From: Actinomyces glycerinitolerans | GTDB taxonomy: Bacteria; Actinomycetota; Actinomycetes; Actinomycetales; Actinomycetaceae | NCBI RefSeq assembly: GCF_900098745.1 | Contig: NZ_FQTT01000009.1 | Location: 309,127-373,126 of the forward strand | Direction of reading: 5' to 3' | DNA: 64,000 nt | Part shown: positions 18,528 to 28,073 of the stretch, in pieces | Layout: the number at the start of each line of letters is the position of its first letter | Position numbering within the stretch: position 1 is the first letter of the stretch | Notes under the pieces: model-generated | The model's database searches: none | The model's input: the letters and a program-made list of their open reading frames with translations, nothing else | What the model was told of the DNA's origin: nothing | Translations under genes and position numbers: made by a program

Positions 18528-19515
18528 CCCCGGGCGGCGCGCACAGCGGCGCTCGCGCCTGCTGGCGGGCGTGCTCGCCGTCGTCTGTATGGTCGGCGTG
18601 GCGCTCACCTGGTGGCTGCTGGTGGTGCACCTGACCGGGCAGGCCATGGAGCAGGCGGCTCTGGACGGCTCCCGCATCGGCGCCCACATCGTGTCCGACC
18701 ACGCCCGCAACCTGCTGCACGTGGTGTCCCTGCCGGCCGCAATCGGCCTGGTGCTCGTGGTGCTGGTCGGTGCCCGGTGGCGCGGCAGCCGCCGGCGGGC
18801 ACTGTGGGCTGCGGGCGCCGTCGTCGCCATCAACATCTCCACCCAGGTGTTGAAGTACTTGATCCTGTGGCGCCCGGACTACGGGCTGTTCCGAAAATTC
18901 GGCGGCATGAACACCCTGCCCTCGGGGCATACCGCGGTGGCCGCATCCGCTGCCGTCGCCCTCATCCTGGTCACCGGCCCACGGTGGCGCGGGGCTGCGG
19001 CCTGGGCGGGAGCGGTGCTGGCCGCCGCCATGGGCTACTCCACTCTGGTGTGCCAGTGGCATCGTCCCGGTGACGTTATCGCCGCCCTGCTGCTGGCCAC
19101 CTCCTGGGGCGCGGTGGCGATCGCCTGCGGCGCCTGGGCGGATGAGACGGGGCCCGCCGACTCCGAGCCTGCCGGCCCAGCGCCTGCGACGCCGCCAACG
19201 CCCGCCGAGGCGGAGGGCGGCGCCGCAGCGGGTGAGCTGCCGCCGGCGCGCTTGTCGTCCGCCGCCGTGCTGGGCGGGCTCGGGATCCTTGCGGGTGCAG
19301 CGGCCCTGATGCTGGAGGTGCTCACCTGGCGGGGCGTCGTCGACGCCGGTGGAGCCGGTGCGGTCGCCGCCGCGCAGCTCAGCCGCACCGCTGTCTTCAT
19401 CGCCTATGCGGCGGGTGCCGTGGGCACGGTTGCGGTGGCCGGCATGGGCATGGCGGCGCTGGCCCTGCTCACGCCGCGCGGCGTCCGCCAGGCGGGGCCA
19501 GCTGCCCGCGCATGA
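18490..19515 (+). CDS. PAP2-family membrane phosphatase
   Basis: An integral membrane phosphatase of 341 aa in the PAP2/phosphatidic acid phosphatase-like family, likely acting on lipid or isoprenoid phosphates. Motifs: KYLILWRP (motif 1), LPSGHTAV (motif 2, catalytic His) and a third motif in QWHRPGDV where the usual Ser-Arg is not conserved. About five helices surround these. After the catalytic part (residue about 220) there is an Ala/Pro/Glu-rich linker and two more helices, which is longer than the usual family size. The start at 18490 overlaps sortase 2 by 38 bp, suggesting co-transcription. Substrate unknown. Confidence 0.72.
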   Translation: MTSRNNSLTQLPDPGRRAQRRSRLLAGVLAVVCMVGVALTWWLLVVHLTGQAMEQAALDGSRIGAHIVSDHARNLLHVVSLPAAIGLVLVVLVGARWRGSRRRALWAAGAVVAINISTQVLKYLILWRPDYGLFRKFGGMNTLPSGHTAVAASAAVALILVTGPRWRGAAAWAGAVLAAAMGYSTLVCQWHRPGDVIAALLLATSWGAVAIACGAWADETGPADSEPAGPAPATPPTPAEAEGGAAAGELPPARLSSAAVLGGLGILAGAAALMLEVLTWRGVVDAGGAGAVAAAQLSRTAVFIAYAAGAVGTVAVAGMGMAALALLTPRGVRQAGPAARA

Positions 19516-19569
19516 GCCGGCGATGCCGGCAATGCGGCGCGAGCTCTAGCCGGGTGGCACACTGGGGGC

Positions 19570-20085
19570 ATGGCTCTACCCCAGAAGCTGCTCAGCAAGG
19601 ACGAGATCGTCGTGCGCCATATGCGCACCCACCCCAAGATCCTGCTGTGGCGCTCCCTCGTGGTGATCGCGCTACTGGCCGTAGGCGTGGTCGCCTCCAT
19701 TCTGTTCCCGGATGCCAACTGGCGCACCGGTGCCGTCATCGCCGTGTGGGTGTTGGTCGTCATTGCGGTCATGCCGGCCTTCGTGGTGCCCTGGCTGCGC
19801 TGGATGACCACGACGTACACGGTCACCTCCAAGCGTGTGATCACCCGCTCCGGCATTATCAACAAGACCGGCCACGACCTGCCGCTGTCACGCATCTCCG
19901 ACGTCCAGCAGGAGCGGACCATCACCGACCGCATGTTCGGCTGCGGCAGCCTCTCCCTGCAGACCAGCGCGGATGAGCCCCTGGTGCTGGTCGATGTGCC
20001 CGACGTGGAGATGGTGCAGGTGGAGATCTCCAACCTGCTCTTCCACGACGTCGAGGGCGCCGTCAACGCCGACCCCGACGACTGA
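19570..20085 (+). CDS. Bacterial PH-domain (DUF304/YdbS-like) membrane protein
   Basis: A 171-aa protein with two adjacent membrane helices (about 27-46 and 54-74) followed by a bacterial PH domain (TTTYTVTSKRVITRSGI, then SRISDVQQERTITDRMFG), the usual YdbS/DUF304 organisation. The function of this family is not firmly known. CACACT lies 6 nt before the ATG, so the message may be leaderless. Its 3' end faces a sensor kinase transcribed from the other side across a 700-bp repeat-rich gap. Confidence 0.7.
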   Translation: MALPQKLLSKDEIVVRHMRTHPKILLWRSLVVIALLAVGVVASILFPDANWRTGAVIAVWVLVVIAVMPAFVVPWLRWMTTTYTVTSKRVITRSGIINKTGHDLPLSRISDVQQERTITDRMFGCGSLSLQTSADEPLVLVDVPDVEMVQVEISNLLFHDVEGAVNADPDD

Positions 20086-20141
20086 GCGGTCGCCGACCTT
20101 TCGATGCGCGGCGCCGACGGGGCGGCTGGGACGTGTCTTGT

Positions 20142-20236
20142 ACACGAGTTTCCCGCAAGGACACGAGTTTTGGAGGTTTGCGGGTGCGGGGCACGTGCAA
20201 AGCTCTAAAACTCGTGTTCGTGACGCGAACGCGTGT
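20142..20236. repeat. Half-site dyad array, ACACGAGTTT type (19-bp period)
   Basis: ACACGAGTTT lies at 20142 and 20161 (19 bp apart). Its reverse complement AAACTCGTGT lies at 20208, with a degenerate copy at 20227 (19 bp apart). Both pairs are symmetric about position 20189. This is the same architecture as the other arrays in the window but with an unrelated word. Confidence 0.6.
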
Positions 20237-20260
20237 TCGTGGCTAATCGTCGCCGAGAAC

Positions 20261-20312
20261 GCATGAACCGTTAGCGCACCTGACGAACCGTTGTTCTGCC
20301 TGATGAGCCGTC
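20261..20312. repeat. Three direct 20-bp units (TGA.GAACCGT)
   Basis: ATGAACCGTT, ACGAACCGTT and ATGAGCCGTC start at 20263, 20283 and 20303, exactly 20 bp apart. No inverted partner arm is visible downstream, so this looks like a half array. Confidence 0.4.
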
Positions 20313-20438
20313 GGCGCGCAGGTCGCCACGAGCATGGACCACGCGGGAAACGCGCCTCATCGCGAGGAGGGTCTCTGGGACTGCAAGGGCTGGGCTGGAC
20401 GATCCAGCTAGAGGACCGAGGCGCGCCGGTCTAAGGCA

Positions 20439-20495
20439 CCTCATCCACGCCGATAGCCCCGGTCGAAAACGCCTCATCCACGCCGATAGCCCCGG
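20439..20495. repeat. Two 24-bp direct repeats 33 bp apart
   Basis: The word CCTCATCCACGCCGATAGCC plus CCGG occurs at 20439-20462 and again at 20472-20495 without a mismatch. It directly precedes the CACGACC-type dyad array. Confidence 0.6.
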
Positions 20496-20530
20496 GGTGG
20501 CAGTGGCGCTCACCCCGCCCCTATGTACTG

Positions 20531-20631
20531 CACGACCTCGGGCCGCGTTCCACGACCTTGGTGTGTGTTGCACGACCACCCCGGGGTCGTGCAATGCCCA
20601 CGAGGGTCGTGCAGTGTCACCCAGGGTCGTG
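20531..20631. repeat. Half-site dyad array, CACGACC/GGTCGTG type, copy 1 (20-bp period)
   Basis: CACGACC occurs at 20531, 20551 and 20571, and GGTCGTG at 20585, 20605 and 20625: six sites, each arm spaced exactly 20 bp, all symmetric about 20581. The element plus about 35 bp of left flank (ending CCCGCCCCTATGTA) is the inverted counterpart of 48613-48757. It lies between two convergent genes. Confidence 0.75.
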
Positions 20632-20721
20632 CAAAACACCGGCCCGAACGTCGCCGGGCTAAACACGAGCTCTCGGCGTGAACGCGGTGTTTGAGACTGG
20701 ACTTTTGGCCGGTGTGGTGTT

Positions 20722-20771
20722 GGAAAGTCGGCGTGGTGTGCTTTTCGGTGCTTATCGGTGCCGAACTTTCC
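20722..20771. terminator. Candidate bidirectional hairpin at the end of the sensor kinase
   Basis: GGAAAGTCGGC (20722-20732) pairs with GCCGAACTTTCC (20760-20771), with one bulged base, around a 27-nt loop. It ends 22 bp beyond the 3' end of the minus-strand kinase, so it could end that transcript. Confidence 0.4.
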
Positions 20772-20792
20772 GCCGGATTTGGGTCGTCCGCG

Positions 20793-22550
20793 TCAGGCGG
20801 CGTCCGCGGATGCCGGGGCCGCCGGCAGGATCACGGTGAAGGTGGTGCCGTGGTCGTCGGTGCCGGTGCGGGAGTCCACGCTGAGGGTCCCGTGGTGGGA
20901 CTGCACGATCGCCAGGGCAATGCTCATGCCCAGACCGGTGGAGCCGGTGCGCCGCTCGCGCGAGGCGTCCCCGCGGGCGAAGCGTTCGAACAGACGGTCG
21001 CGCACCGCGGGGTCGATGCCCGGGCCGTCGTCGGCGACGGCGATTGCCAGCGTCCCGTCCTCGCCCCGGGACAGGGTCGTGGTCACCCGACTGCCCGCCG
21101 GAGTGTGCACGCGGGCATTGGCCAGCAGATTGACCATCACCTGCCGCAGCCGCGCCTCGTCGCCCACCACCAGTGTCGGCTCGGGCACGAACTCGTCCGC
21201 CGCCTCGTCGCTCAGCCCGGCGGGAGGCTCGAGCACCGCCAAATTCAACTCCCAGGTGTGGTCGGGGCCCGCGGCCCGGGCGTCCGCGACCGCATCCACG
21301 ACGATCTCCACCAGGTCGACCTCCCCGTGCTCCAACTCGCGGCCCGCGTCCAGGCGTGCCAGCAGCAGCAGGTCCTCCACCAGCGCCGTCATCCGCACCG
21401 ACTCCGAGTGCACCCGCTCCAGGGCGTGCACGGCATCCTCCGGCAGTACGGCGTCGGCGCCGCTGCGCTTGATCAACTCGGTGTAGCCCCGGATGGAGGC
21501 CAGCGGTGTACGCAGCTCGTGGGAGGCGTCGGCGACGAACTGGCGCACCTGCGTCTCGCTGCGCTGCCGGGCGGTGAGGGCGTCGTCGACGTGCCCGAGC
21601 AGGGTGTTCAGGGCATTGCCGACCTGGCCGATTTCCTGCGAGGAGGCGATGTCGGCGGCGGAGACTCGCTCCCGGATGCTCACCTCCCCGCGGGACAGCG
21701 GCTGGGAGGCGACCTGTTCGGCCGTGTCCGCCACGCGCTCCAGCGGTGCCAGCGAGGTGCGCACCATGGCCCGGCCCGTGACGGCGGCGATCAGGGCTCC
21801 GGCCAGCGCTATCCCCAGTTGAGCCAGCAGCTGGGTGCGGATGAGTTTCTCATCGGCGGCGGTCGACAGGCCGGTGATCACCACGTCTCCGCTGGCGGAG
21901 TCCTCGGTGGCGAGCACCCGGTAGTTGCCCAGGGAATCAATCGACACCGTCACCGGCTCGCCGGTGACCTCCAGCGCGAGCAGGGCCTCGCACTCCGCGT
22001 CGGTCAGGGTGCGGTAGTTGCCGTCGTCGTCGATGTATCCGGCCTTCACCGTGGAGACGGCCGATCCGGAGTCATCGGCGCCATCGCGCGCTCCGGAGGC
22101 GATAACCGTCAGGGTGCCGGTGGACTGTCCGACGGCGTCCAGGCCGATGGGCACATCGCCCTTCGGTGCGGCGGGCGGGGCGGCGCCGTCAGTGGGCGGT
22201 GCCACGTCGGCCCCGGGCCGGGTGGTGTCCTGGCCCGAGTCCGAGCTCTGGCTCCCGGCCAGGCCGACGCCGGCGGGGTTGGCGTCCTGACGCCGGGCGG
22301 CGGCGCGATCGGAGGCGGCCGTCAGCTGTTCATCGAGCCGGTCCACCAGCGACTGGCGCAGCATCAGTGTGGACAGGGCCCCGATGCCGGCCGCCATGAC
22401 CAGCACGATGCCGATCACGCCGACGACGAGCCGAGTTCGCAGGCTGCGTGGTGTTGGACGCACGCGCCCGAGGCTAGCCGAGCGCCTTGTGGGGCCGCGA
22501 GCCGTGCCGCCGGGTTCCCGCCGCCGGCGGACGCCGGCCATGAGCCGCAT
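20793..22550 (-). CDS. HAMP-type sensor histidine kinase
   Basis: A 585-aa membrane kinase of a two-component pair. Basic N-terminus, first helix (about 42-62), an extracellular region of about 190 aa with a low-complexity Asp/Pro/Ala stretch, and a second helix (about 255-275). Then HAMP, an H-box with phospho-acceptor in DASHELRTPLASI, an N-box (NLLANARVH), G1 DDGPGID and G2 TGLGMSIA. The ATG is 16 nt downstream of the regulator stop, so both are one transcript. The overall layout resembles actinobacterial TcrY/TrcS kinases, but I cannot assign the stimulus. Confidence 0.85.
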   Translation of the reverse strand: MRLMAGVRRRREPGGTARGPTRRSASLGRVRPTPRSLRTRLVVGVIGIVLVMAAGIGALSTLMLRQSLVDRLDEQLTAASDRAAARRQDANPAGVGLAGSQSSDSGQDTTRPGADVAPPTDGAAPPAAPKGDVPIGLDAVGQSTGTLTVIASGARDGADDSGSAVSTVKAGYIDDDGNYRTLTDAECEALLALEVTGEPVTVSIDSLGNYRVLATEDSASGDVVITGLSTAADEKLIRTQLLAQLGIALAGALIAAVTGRAMVRTSLAPLERVADTAEQVASQPLSRGEVSIRERVSAADIASSQEIGQVGNALNTLLGHVDDALTARQRSETQVRQFVADASHELRTPLASIRGYTELIKRSGADAVLPEDAVHALERVHSESVRMTALVEDLLLLARLDAGRELEHGEVDLVEIVVDAVADARAAGPDHTWELNLAVLEPPAGLSDEAADEFVPEPTLVVGDEARLRQVMVNLLANARVHTPAGSRVTTTLSRGEDGTLAIAVADDGPGIDPAVRDRLFERFARGDASRERRTGSTGLGMSIALAIVQSHHGTLSVDSRTGTDDHGTTFTVILPAAPASADAA

Positions 22551-22565
22551 CGGTGCCTGCCGGGG

Positions 22566-23306
<741 letters not shown>

Positions 23307-23527
23307 TGAACACGTCTAGTCTGTGGTGCAGCTGTGAATCCAGGGCTGGATGGCGGCGGGGCGGGGCGGAATCCTGTCGGACAGGTGCGCTACAGTCACG
23401 CTCGCAGCCTCAAGCCGCCGTCTTCACCCCTCCGGCGCGCCCGGGCGGCACCGCACCGGTCTACCGCGGTCCGCTGGGGCCACGCCGCTGAAACGCCGTA
23501 AAACCGAAGCACTCGAAGAAGGTCTCC

Positions 23528-26431
23528 GTGTCCAAGAAACTCGTCATCGTCGAGTCCCCCAACAAGGTCCGCTCCATCGCCGGCTACCTGGGCAAGGACT
23601 TCGACGTCGAGGCCTCGGTCGGCCATATCCGCGACCTCGCCCAGCCCTCCGAGTTGCCGGCCGCCGAGAAGAAGGGCCCCTACGGCAAGTTCGCCGTCGA
23701 CGTGACCGACGGCTTCAAGCCCTACTACGTGGTCAACCCGGACAAGAAGAAGACCGTCACGCAGCTGCGCAAGGCGCTCAAGGACGCCGATGAGCTCTAC
23801 CTGGCCACCGATGACGACCGCGAGGGGGAGGCCATCGCCTGGCACCTGCTGGAGGTGCTCAAGCCCAAGGTACCGGTGAGGCGCATGACCTTCACCGAGA
23901 TCACCAAGGAGGCGGTCACCCGCGCTCTGGACCACACCCGCGACCTGGACACCCACCGGGTGGACGCGCAGGAGACCCGCCGCATCCTGGACCGGCTGGT
24001 CGGCTACGAGGTCAGCCCGGTGCTGTGGCGCAAGGTTCGCGCGGGGCTGTCCGCCGGGCGCGTGCAGTCCGTGGCCACCCGGCTGGTGGTGGAGCGTGAG
24101 CGTGAGCGCATGGCCTTCAAGGCGGCCGGTTACTGGGGTGTGGAGGCGCAGCTGTCCACCGACCTCGCCGCCGGCAGCTCGCTGCGCCCCGCGGCCGCGG
24201 CGGACACCGCCTTCACCGCCCGCCTGACCGCACTGGACGGGCGGCGCGTGGCCACCGGACGTGACTTCACCGACGCCGGGGCGCTGCGTCCCGCCGCCGT
24301 GAAGGCCGGCACCGTGCACCTGCACGAGGGGGCCGCGCGCGCCGTCGCCGAGGCCGTTACCCGGGCGGTGCCGCGCGTGGCCGAGGTGGAGGAGAAGCCC
24401 TACCGGCGGCGCCCGGCCGCGCCCTTCACCACCTCCACGCTGCAGCAGGAGGCGAGCCGCAAGCTTCGCATGAACCCGCGCGAGACCATGCGGGTGGCGC
24501 AGGCCCTGTACGAGAACGGCTTCATCACCTACATGCGTACCGACTCCACGGTGCTGTCCGGGCAGGCGGTCGCCGCCGCTCGCGGCCAGGTGGCCGAGCT
24601 GTACGGTGCGGAGTATGTGGCGCCCAAGCCGCGCGTGTACGCCACCAAGACCAAGGGCGCCCAGGAGGCGCACGAGGCGATCCGCCCCGCCGGCGACCAC
24701 TTCCGCACCCCCGCGCAGGTGTCCGGGCGGCTCACCGGCGCTCAGTTCCGCCTCTACGAGCTGATCTGGCGGCGCACCGTCGCCTCCCAGATGGCCGACG
24801 CCACCGGTTCCACGGCCACGGTGCGGGTGGACGTGCCCCTGCGTCCCGCCGACGGCGGCTCCCGTGACTCGGGCATCACCTTCAACACGGCCGGGTTCAC
24901 CGCCTCGGGCACCGTCATCACCTTCCGCGGCTTCCTGGCCGCCTACGAGGAGGGGCGCGACGCCGAGCGCTACGAGTCCGAGACCGCCCCCGCGGTGACG
25001 GACGGGGCTGCGCCGACGGCCTCGGGCAGCGGCTCCGCCTCGGGTGCCGGCGCGGGCGCCGCCGCCGGCCGGGACCGGGATGTGCGTCTGCCCGCCATGA
25101 TCGCCGGCCAGGAGCTGGTGGCGCTCACGGCCGAGGCCGCCGGGCATGAGACCACGCCGCCGCCCCGCTACACGGAGGCCTCTCTGGTTAAGGCGCTGGA
25201 GGAGCGGGAGATCGGCCGCCCCTCCACCTATGCCTCCATCATGTCCACCATCTCCGACCGCGGCTATGTGGAACACCGCGGCCAGGCGCTGGTGCCCACC
25301 TGGCTGGCCTTCGCCGTCACCCGCCTGCTGGAGGAGAACTTCAGCGAGCTGGTCGACTACGACTTCACCGCCTCCATGGAGGCAGACCTGGACCGCATCG
25401 CCGCCGGCGAGGAGGACCGGGTCGACTGGCTCACCCACTTCTACTACGGCCCCCAGGGGCAGGCGGGTGTGGCGGGAACCGCCCCCACCGCCGAGGACGG
25501 GCTGGGCCTGAAGGCCATGGTGGACGGCCTGGGGGAGATCGACGCCCGCGCCGTCAACTCCATAGACATCGGCGAGGGCATCACCCTGCGCGTGGGCCGC
25601 TACGGCCCCTACCTGGAGAACGCCGAGGGTAAGCGCGCGAACGTCCCCGGTGACCTGGCGCCCGACGAGCTGACGGTGGCCAAGGCGCGCGAGTTGTTCA
25701 CCCGTGCCGCCGACGACGGCCGCGAGCTGGGCACGGACCCGTCCACCGGCCACACCATCGTCGTCAAGGACGGCCGCTACGGCCCCTACGTCACCGAGAT
25801 CCTGCCCGAGCCGGAGCCGGCCGCGGACGAGACCGCGGAGGCGGGGCAGGGCGCCGCGGCGTCGAAGTCGGCCGGGAAGGGCTCGGCACGCCGGTCCCGG
25901 AAGGGCCCCAAGCCGCGCACCGCCTCGCTGCTGAAGTCAATGGACCTGGCCACCGTGACCCTGGAGCAGGCCCTCGACCTGCTGAGCCTGCCACGGGTGG
26001 TGGGGCAAGACGCCGACGGCGTGGACATCACCGCGCAGAACGGCCGCTACGGGCCCTACCTGAAGCGGGGCACGGACTCGCGCTCCCTGGAGAGCGAGGA
26101 GCAGTTGTTCACGGTGACGTTGGAGCAGGCGCTGGAGCTGTTCGCCCAGCCCAAGCGGCGCCGCGGCCAGGCGGCCTCCCGGGCGCCGCTGCGCGAGCTC
26201 GGCACCGACCCAGCCACCGGCCGGCCCGTGGTGATCAAGGACGGCCGCTTCGGCCCCTACTTCACCGATGGGGAGACGAATGTGACGCTGCGCCGCGACG
26301 ATGATCCGGCCACCGTCACCCCCGAGCGCGCCTACGAGCTGCTGGCGGAGAAGCGCGCCAAGGGTCCCGCCAAGAAGCGCACCACCCGCAAGACCACGGC
26401 GAAGAAGACCACCGCCAAGAAGTCCCGCTGA
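23528..26431 (+). CDS. topA: DNA topoisomerase I (type IA)
   Basis: The 967-aa enzyme relaxes negative supercoils by single-strand passage. GTG start at 23528 gives SKKLVIVESPNKVRSIAGYL. The Toprim domain carries ESPNK and TDDDREGEA (metal-binding acids); the active-site Tyr is at about residue 335 in GFITYMRTDS. The gate/cap domains extend to about residue 620, with an Ala/Gly-rich insertion near 495-515. The C-terminus carries four GR(Y/F)GPY repeats instead of zinc fingers and a tail of Lys/Thr repeats, as in other actinobacteria. Its neighbour in related genomes is often tmk, here displaced about 5 kb downstream. Confidence 0.97.
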   Translation: MSKKLVIVESPNKVRSIAGYLGKDFDVEASVGHIRDLAQPSELPAAEKKGPYGKFAVDVTDGFKPYYVVNPDKKKTVTQLRKALKDADELYLATDDDREGEAIAWHLLEVLKPKVPVRRMTFTEITKEAVTRALDHTRDLDTHRVDAQETRRILDRLVGYEVSPVLWRKVRAGLSAGRVQSVATRLVVERERERMAFKAAGYWGVEAQLSTDLAAGSSLRPAAAADTAFTARLTALDGRRVATGRDFTDAGALRPAAVKAGTVHLHEGAARAVAEAVTRAVPRVAEVEEKPYRRRPAAPFTTSTLQQEASRKLRMNPRETMRVAQALYENGFITYMRTDSTVLSGQAVAAARGQVAELYGAEYVAPKPRVYATKTKGAQEAHEAIRPAGDHFRTPAQVSGRLTGAQFRLYELIWRRTVASQMADATGSTATVRVDVPLRPADGGSRDSGITFNTAGFTASGTVITFRGFLAAYEEGRDAERYESETAPAVTDGAAPTASGSGSASGAGAGAAAGRDRDVRLPAMIAGQELVALTAEAAGHETTPPPRYTEASLVKALEEREIGRPSTYASIMSTISDRGYVEHRGQALVPTWLAFAVTRLLEENFSELVDYDFTASMEADLDRIAAGEEDRVDWLTHFYYGPQGQAGVAGTAPTAEDGLGLKAMVDGLGEIDARAVNSIDIGEGITLRVGRYGPYLENAEGKRANVPGDLAPDELTVAKARELFTRAADDGRELGTDPSTGHTIVVKDGRYGPYVTEILPEPEPAADETAEAGQGAAASKSAGKGSARRSRKGPKPRTASLLKSMDLATVTLEQALDLLSLPRVVGQDADGVDITAQNGRYGPYLKRGTDSRSLESEEQLFTVTLEQALELFAQPKRRRGQAASRAPLRELGTDPATGRPVVIKDGRFGPYFTDGETNVTLRRDDDPATVTPERAYELLAEKRAKGPAKKRTTRKTTAKKTTAKKSR

Positions 26432-26534
26432 TGTCCGTCCTCCGTCGTCTAGGAGCGTGGTGTCGTGGAGGGGCAACCGCGCCCTCGAGCAGAGTTTTGC
26501 CGGTGTGTGGACGGCCGCGGCCAGCGAGACGTCA

Positions 26535-27287
26535 TCATGCGTTCTGAGCGGATGAGAGCCTCTCTTGCTGCCATCGTTTGGTGAGGAGTACGACTACGAT
26601 GACGAACTCTGCAATGTTCAGTACCGTGATGACGCCGCTGAACACTGGAATCTTCGTAACTGCTCCACTGAAGATAAGGTAGTCCCACAGGAAGTGTGAG
26701 GCGATCATGAGGCCGATGCTCTTGGTGTAGTCATACATCAGGGCATAGAACAGTCCGGCGATGAAGGTGGTCACCAGCTGCAGCAGCATGTTCGGGAAGG
26801 GCAGTCCGGCGAGCACGTTCACCGAGTGAAGCAGGCTGAACACCACCGCGGAGCCGAGTAGCGCGCCTCGAATCTGCGTTCCCTGGGGCTCCTGGAGCAG
26901 GCCGACGTACAGCACCCGGCGGAACATCATCTCTTCGGCAAGCCCTATGAGCACAGTGGCGACCAATGGGGTTGCAAATGCGGGTGTCAGTTCGCCGTGA
27001 GTTGCCCAGTAGTACAGGGCCATGCCTACGAGTGGAATGAATATGACTAGGAACGCAGGGTAGCGTCTCGGGCCGTCGGGAGGTGTGAGCCGATTCCGCA
27101 GGGCTAGGAAGCTGCCCAGCGCCCATAGCGCCAGCAGGGAGATGAACGGCAGCAGCGTCTTCACGAAGGTGGCATCGTTGTAGCTCACGTTGAAGACGCG
27201 GTAGATCAAGAGGTTTGAGACCCCCATCCCCGCGATGTAGATGATGGTGCATGCGAGCGCGAGTCGCGCCGTCTTGGTTGTTGGCAT
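26535..27287 (-). CDS. CPBP-family intramembrane metalloprotease
   Basis: A membrane protease of about 250 aa (CAAX protease/bacteriocin-processing family). The ATG at 27287 is chosen because ACGAGGAG precedes it; an upstream ATG at 27365 adds 26 polar residues with no signal. About eight helices carry the family motifs EEMMFRRVL (motif 1, about residue 140), LLHSV (motif 2) and HFLWD (motif 3). Such proteins mature exported peptides or act as membrane proteases; no bacteriocin-like gene is nearby. Codons are less GC-rich than in neighbouring topA. Confidence 0.82.
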   Translation of the reverse strand: MPTTKTARLALACTIIYIAGMGVSNLLIYRVFNVSYNDATFVKTLLPFISLLALWALGSFLALRNRLTPPDGPRRYPAFLVIFIPLVGMALYYWATHGELTPAFATPLVATVLIGLAEEMMFRRVLYVGLLQEPQGTQIRGALLGSAVVFSLLHSVNVLAGLPFPNMLLQLVTTFIAGLFYALMYDYTKSIGLMIASHFLWDYLIFSGAVTKIPVFSGVITVLNIAEFVIVVVLLTKRWQQERLSSAQNA

Positions 27288-27539
27288 GTCGTCTCCTCGT
27301 CGGAACTGGTGCTTCCGACTAGATCGGATGGAGCCCTTTTGGGGCGTGATGTACTCCGAGCACAATTCGGTTTGTGCATCTGTGCGAACTGTATAGTTAC
27401 AAGCGCGTAGGCTATCGCGAATCTAGGGCTCTCGCGGCTCTTCCGGTTTGTGGGTGTGGTGGGTGGTGGGTGTTGCCGGCCTGGTGGGCTGGGTGCTGGC
27501 GGGGTGGGGTGTGCCCGGGTGCCGCGCCGTGGGGCGGAA

Positions 27540-27659
27540 TGTCCGAATTCGGCACTAAGGCCGTCCACGACCGCTGGAGCCGATTTGGAATCCGCATGAT
27601 TCCAACGTTATGTCCACGGCCGCGGGCCGCGTCGGAGTCGTTTGTGCCGATCCTGGACA
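27540..27659. repeat. Imperfect dyad element around 27595-27600
   Basis: TGTCC (27540) with GGACA (27655), and TCGGCAC (27549) with GTGCCGA (27644), are symmetric about 27599.5. The inner perfect pair TTGGAAT/ATTCCAA is centred at 27595. The small offset means the two arms differ by a few bases. Confidence 0.4.
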
Positions 27660-27943
27660 CTTTGTGCCGCCACGCGCGGGACTCGACGCCGACGGCGGTT
27701 CGTGGGCGGACAGGCTCCCCGCGTGCCCGAGGCCGCCCCGGAATCCGACACCACGACCCCCTGGGAGCCGGAAGAGCCGGCTTGGGTCCGCTTGGACTCT
27801 CAAGGCGTTGCCGTACTCGGCGGAGACCAGCACAGCTGGTCTGGGCGGCCCCGGGGGGTTTGGGTCCTGCTCGCGCCCGGTGCGCTGGTTGGCGGCGGTG
27901 CGGCCGGTCGGGACCGGCGCCCGCACCTTTCCCGGGTCTCTAC

Positions 27944-28073
27944 TTGGACCGCGTTCCTCCAGTTGGACCGCGTAATCGCAGTTGGACCGCCTGAGACAGC
28001 GTCTAGGGCGGTCCAAGTGCAGCCCGGCGGTCCAAGTGCAGCCTGGCGGTCCAAGTGCAGCCCGGCGGTCCAA
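27944..28073. repeat. Half-site dyad array, TTGGACCGC/GCGGTCCAA type (19-bp period)
   Basis: TTGGACCGC occurs at 27944, 27963 and 27982. GCGGTCCAA occurs at 28008, 28027, 28046 and 28065. Spacing is exactly 19 bp in both arms, and the first three pairs are symmetric about 27999. The seventh site has no mirror partner. The same word with the same period appears at the very start of the window. Confidence 0.75.

Noticed and set aside
20531-20631. CRISPR array reading of the 20-bp periodic sites
   Set aside because: Repeats are only 7-9 bp, the gaps are 11-13 bp and partly mirrored, the arms are inverted, and there are no cas genes.
23396-25753. 785-aa minus-strand open frame over topA
   Set aside because: Shadow of a clearly real topoisomerase I gene; His/Gly/Ala-rich and featureless.
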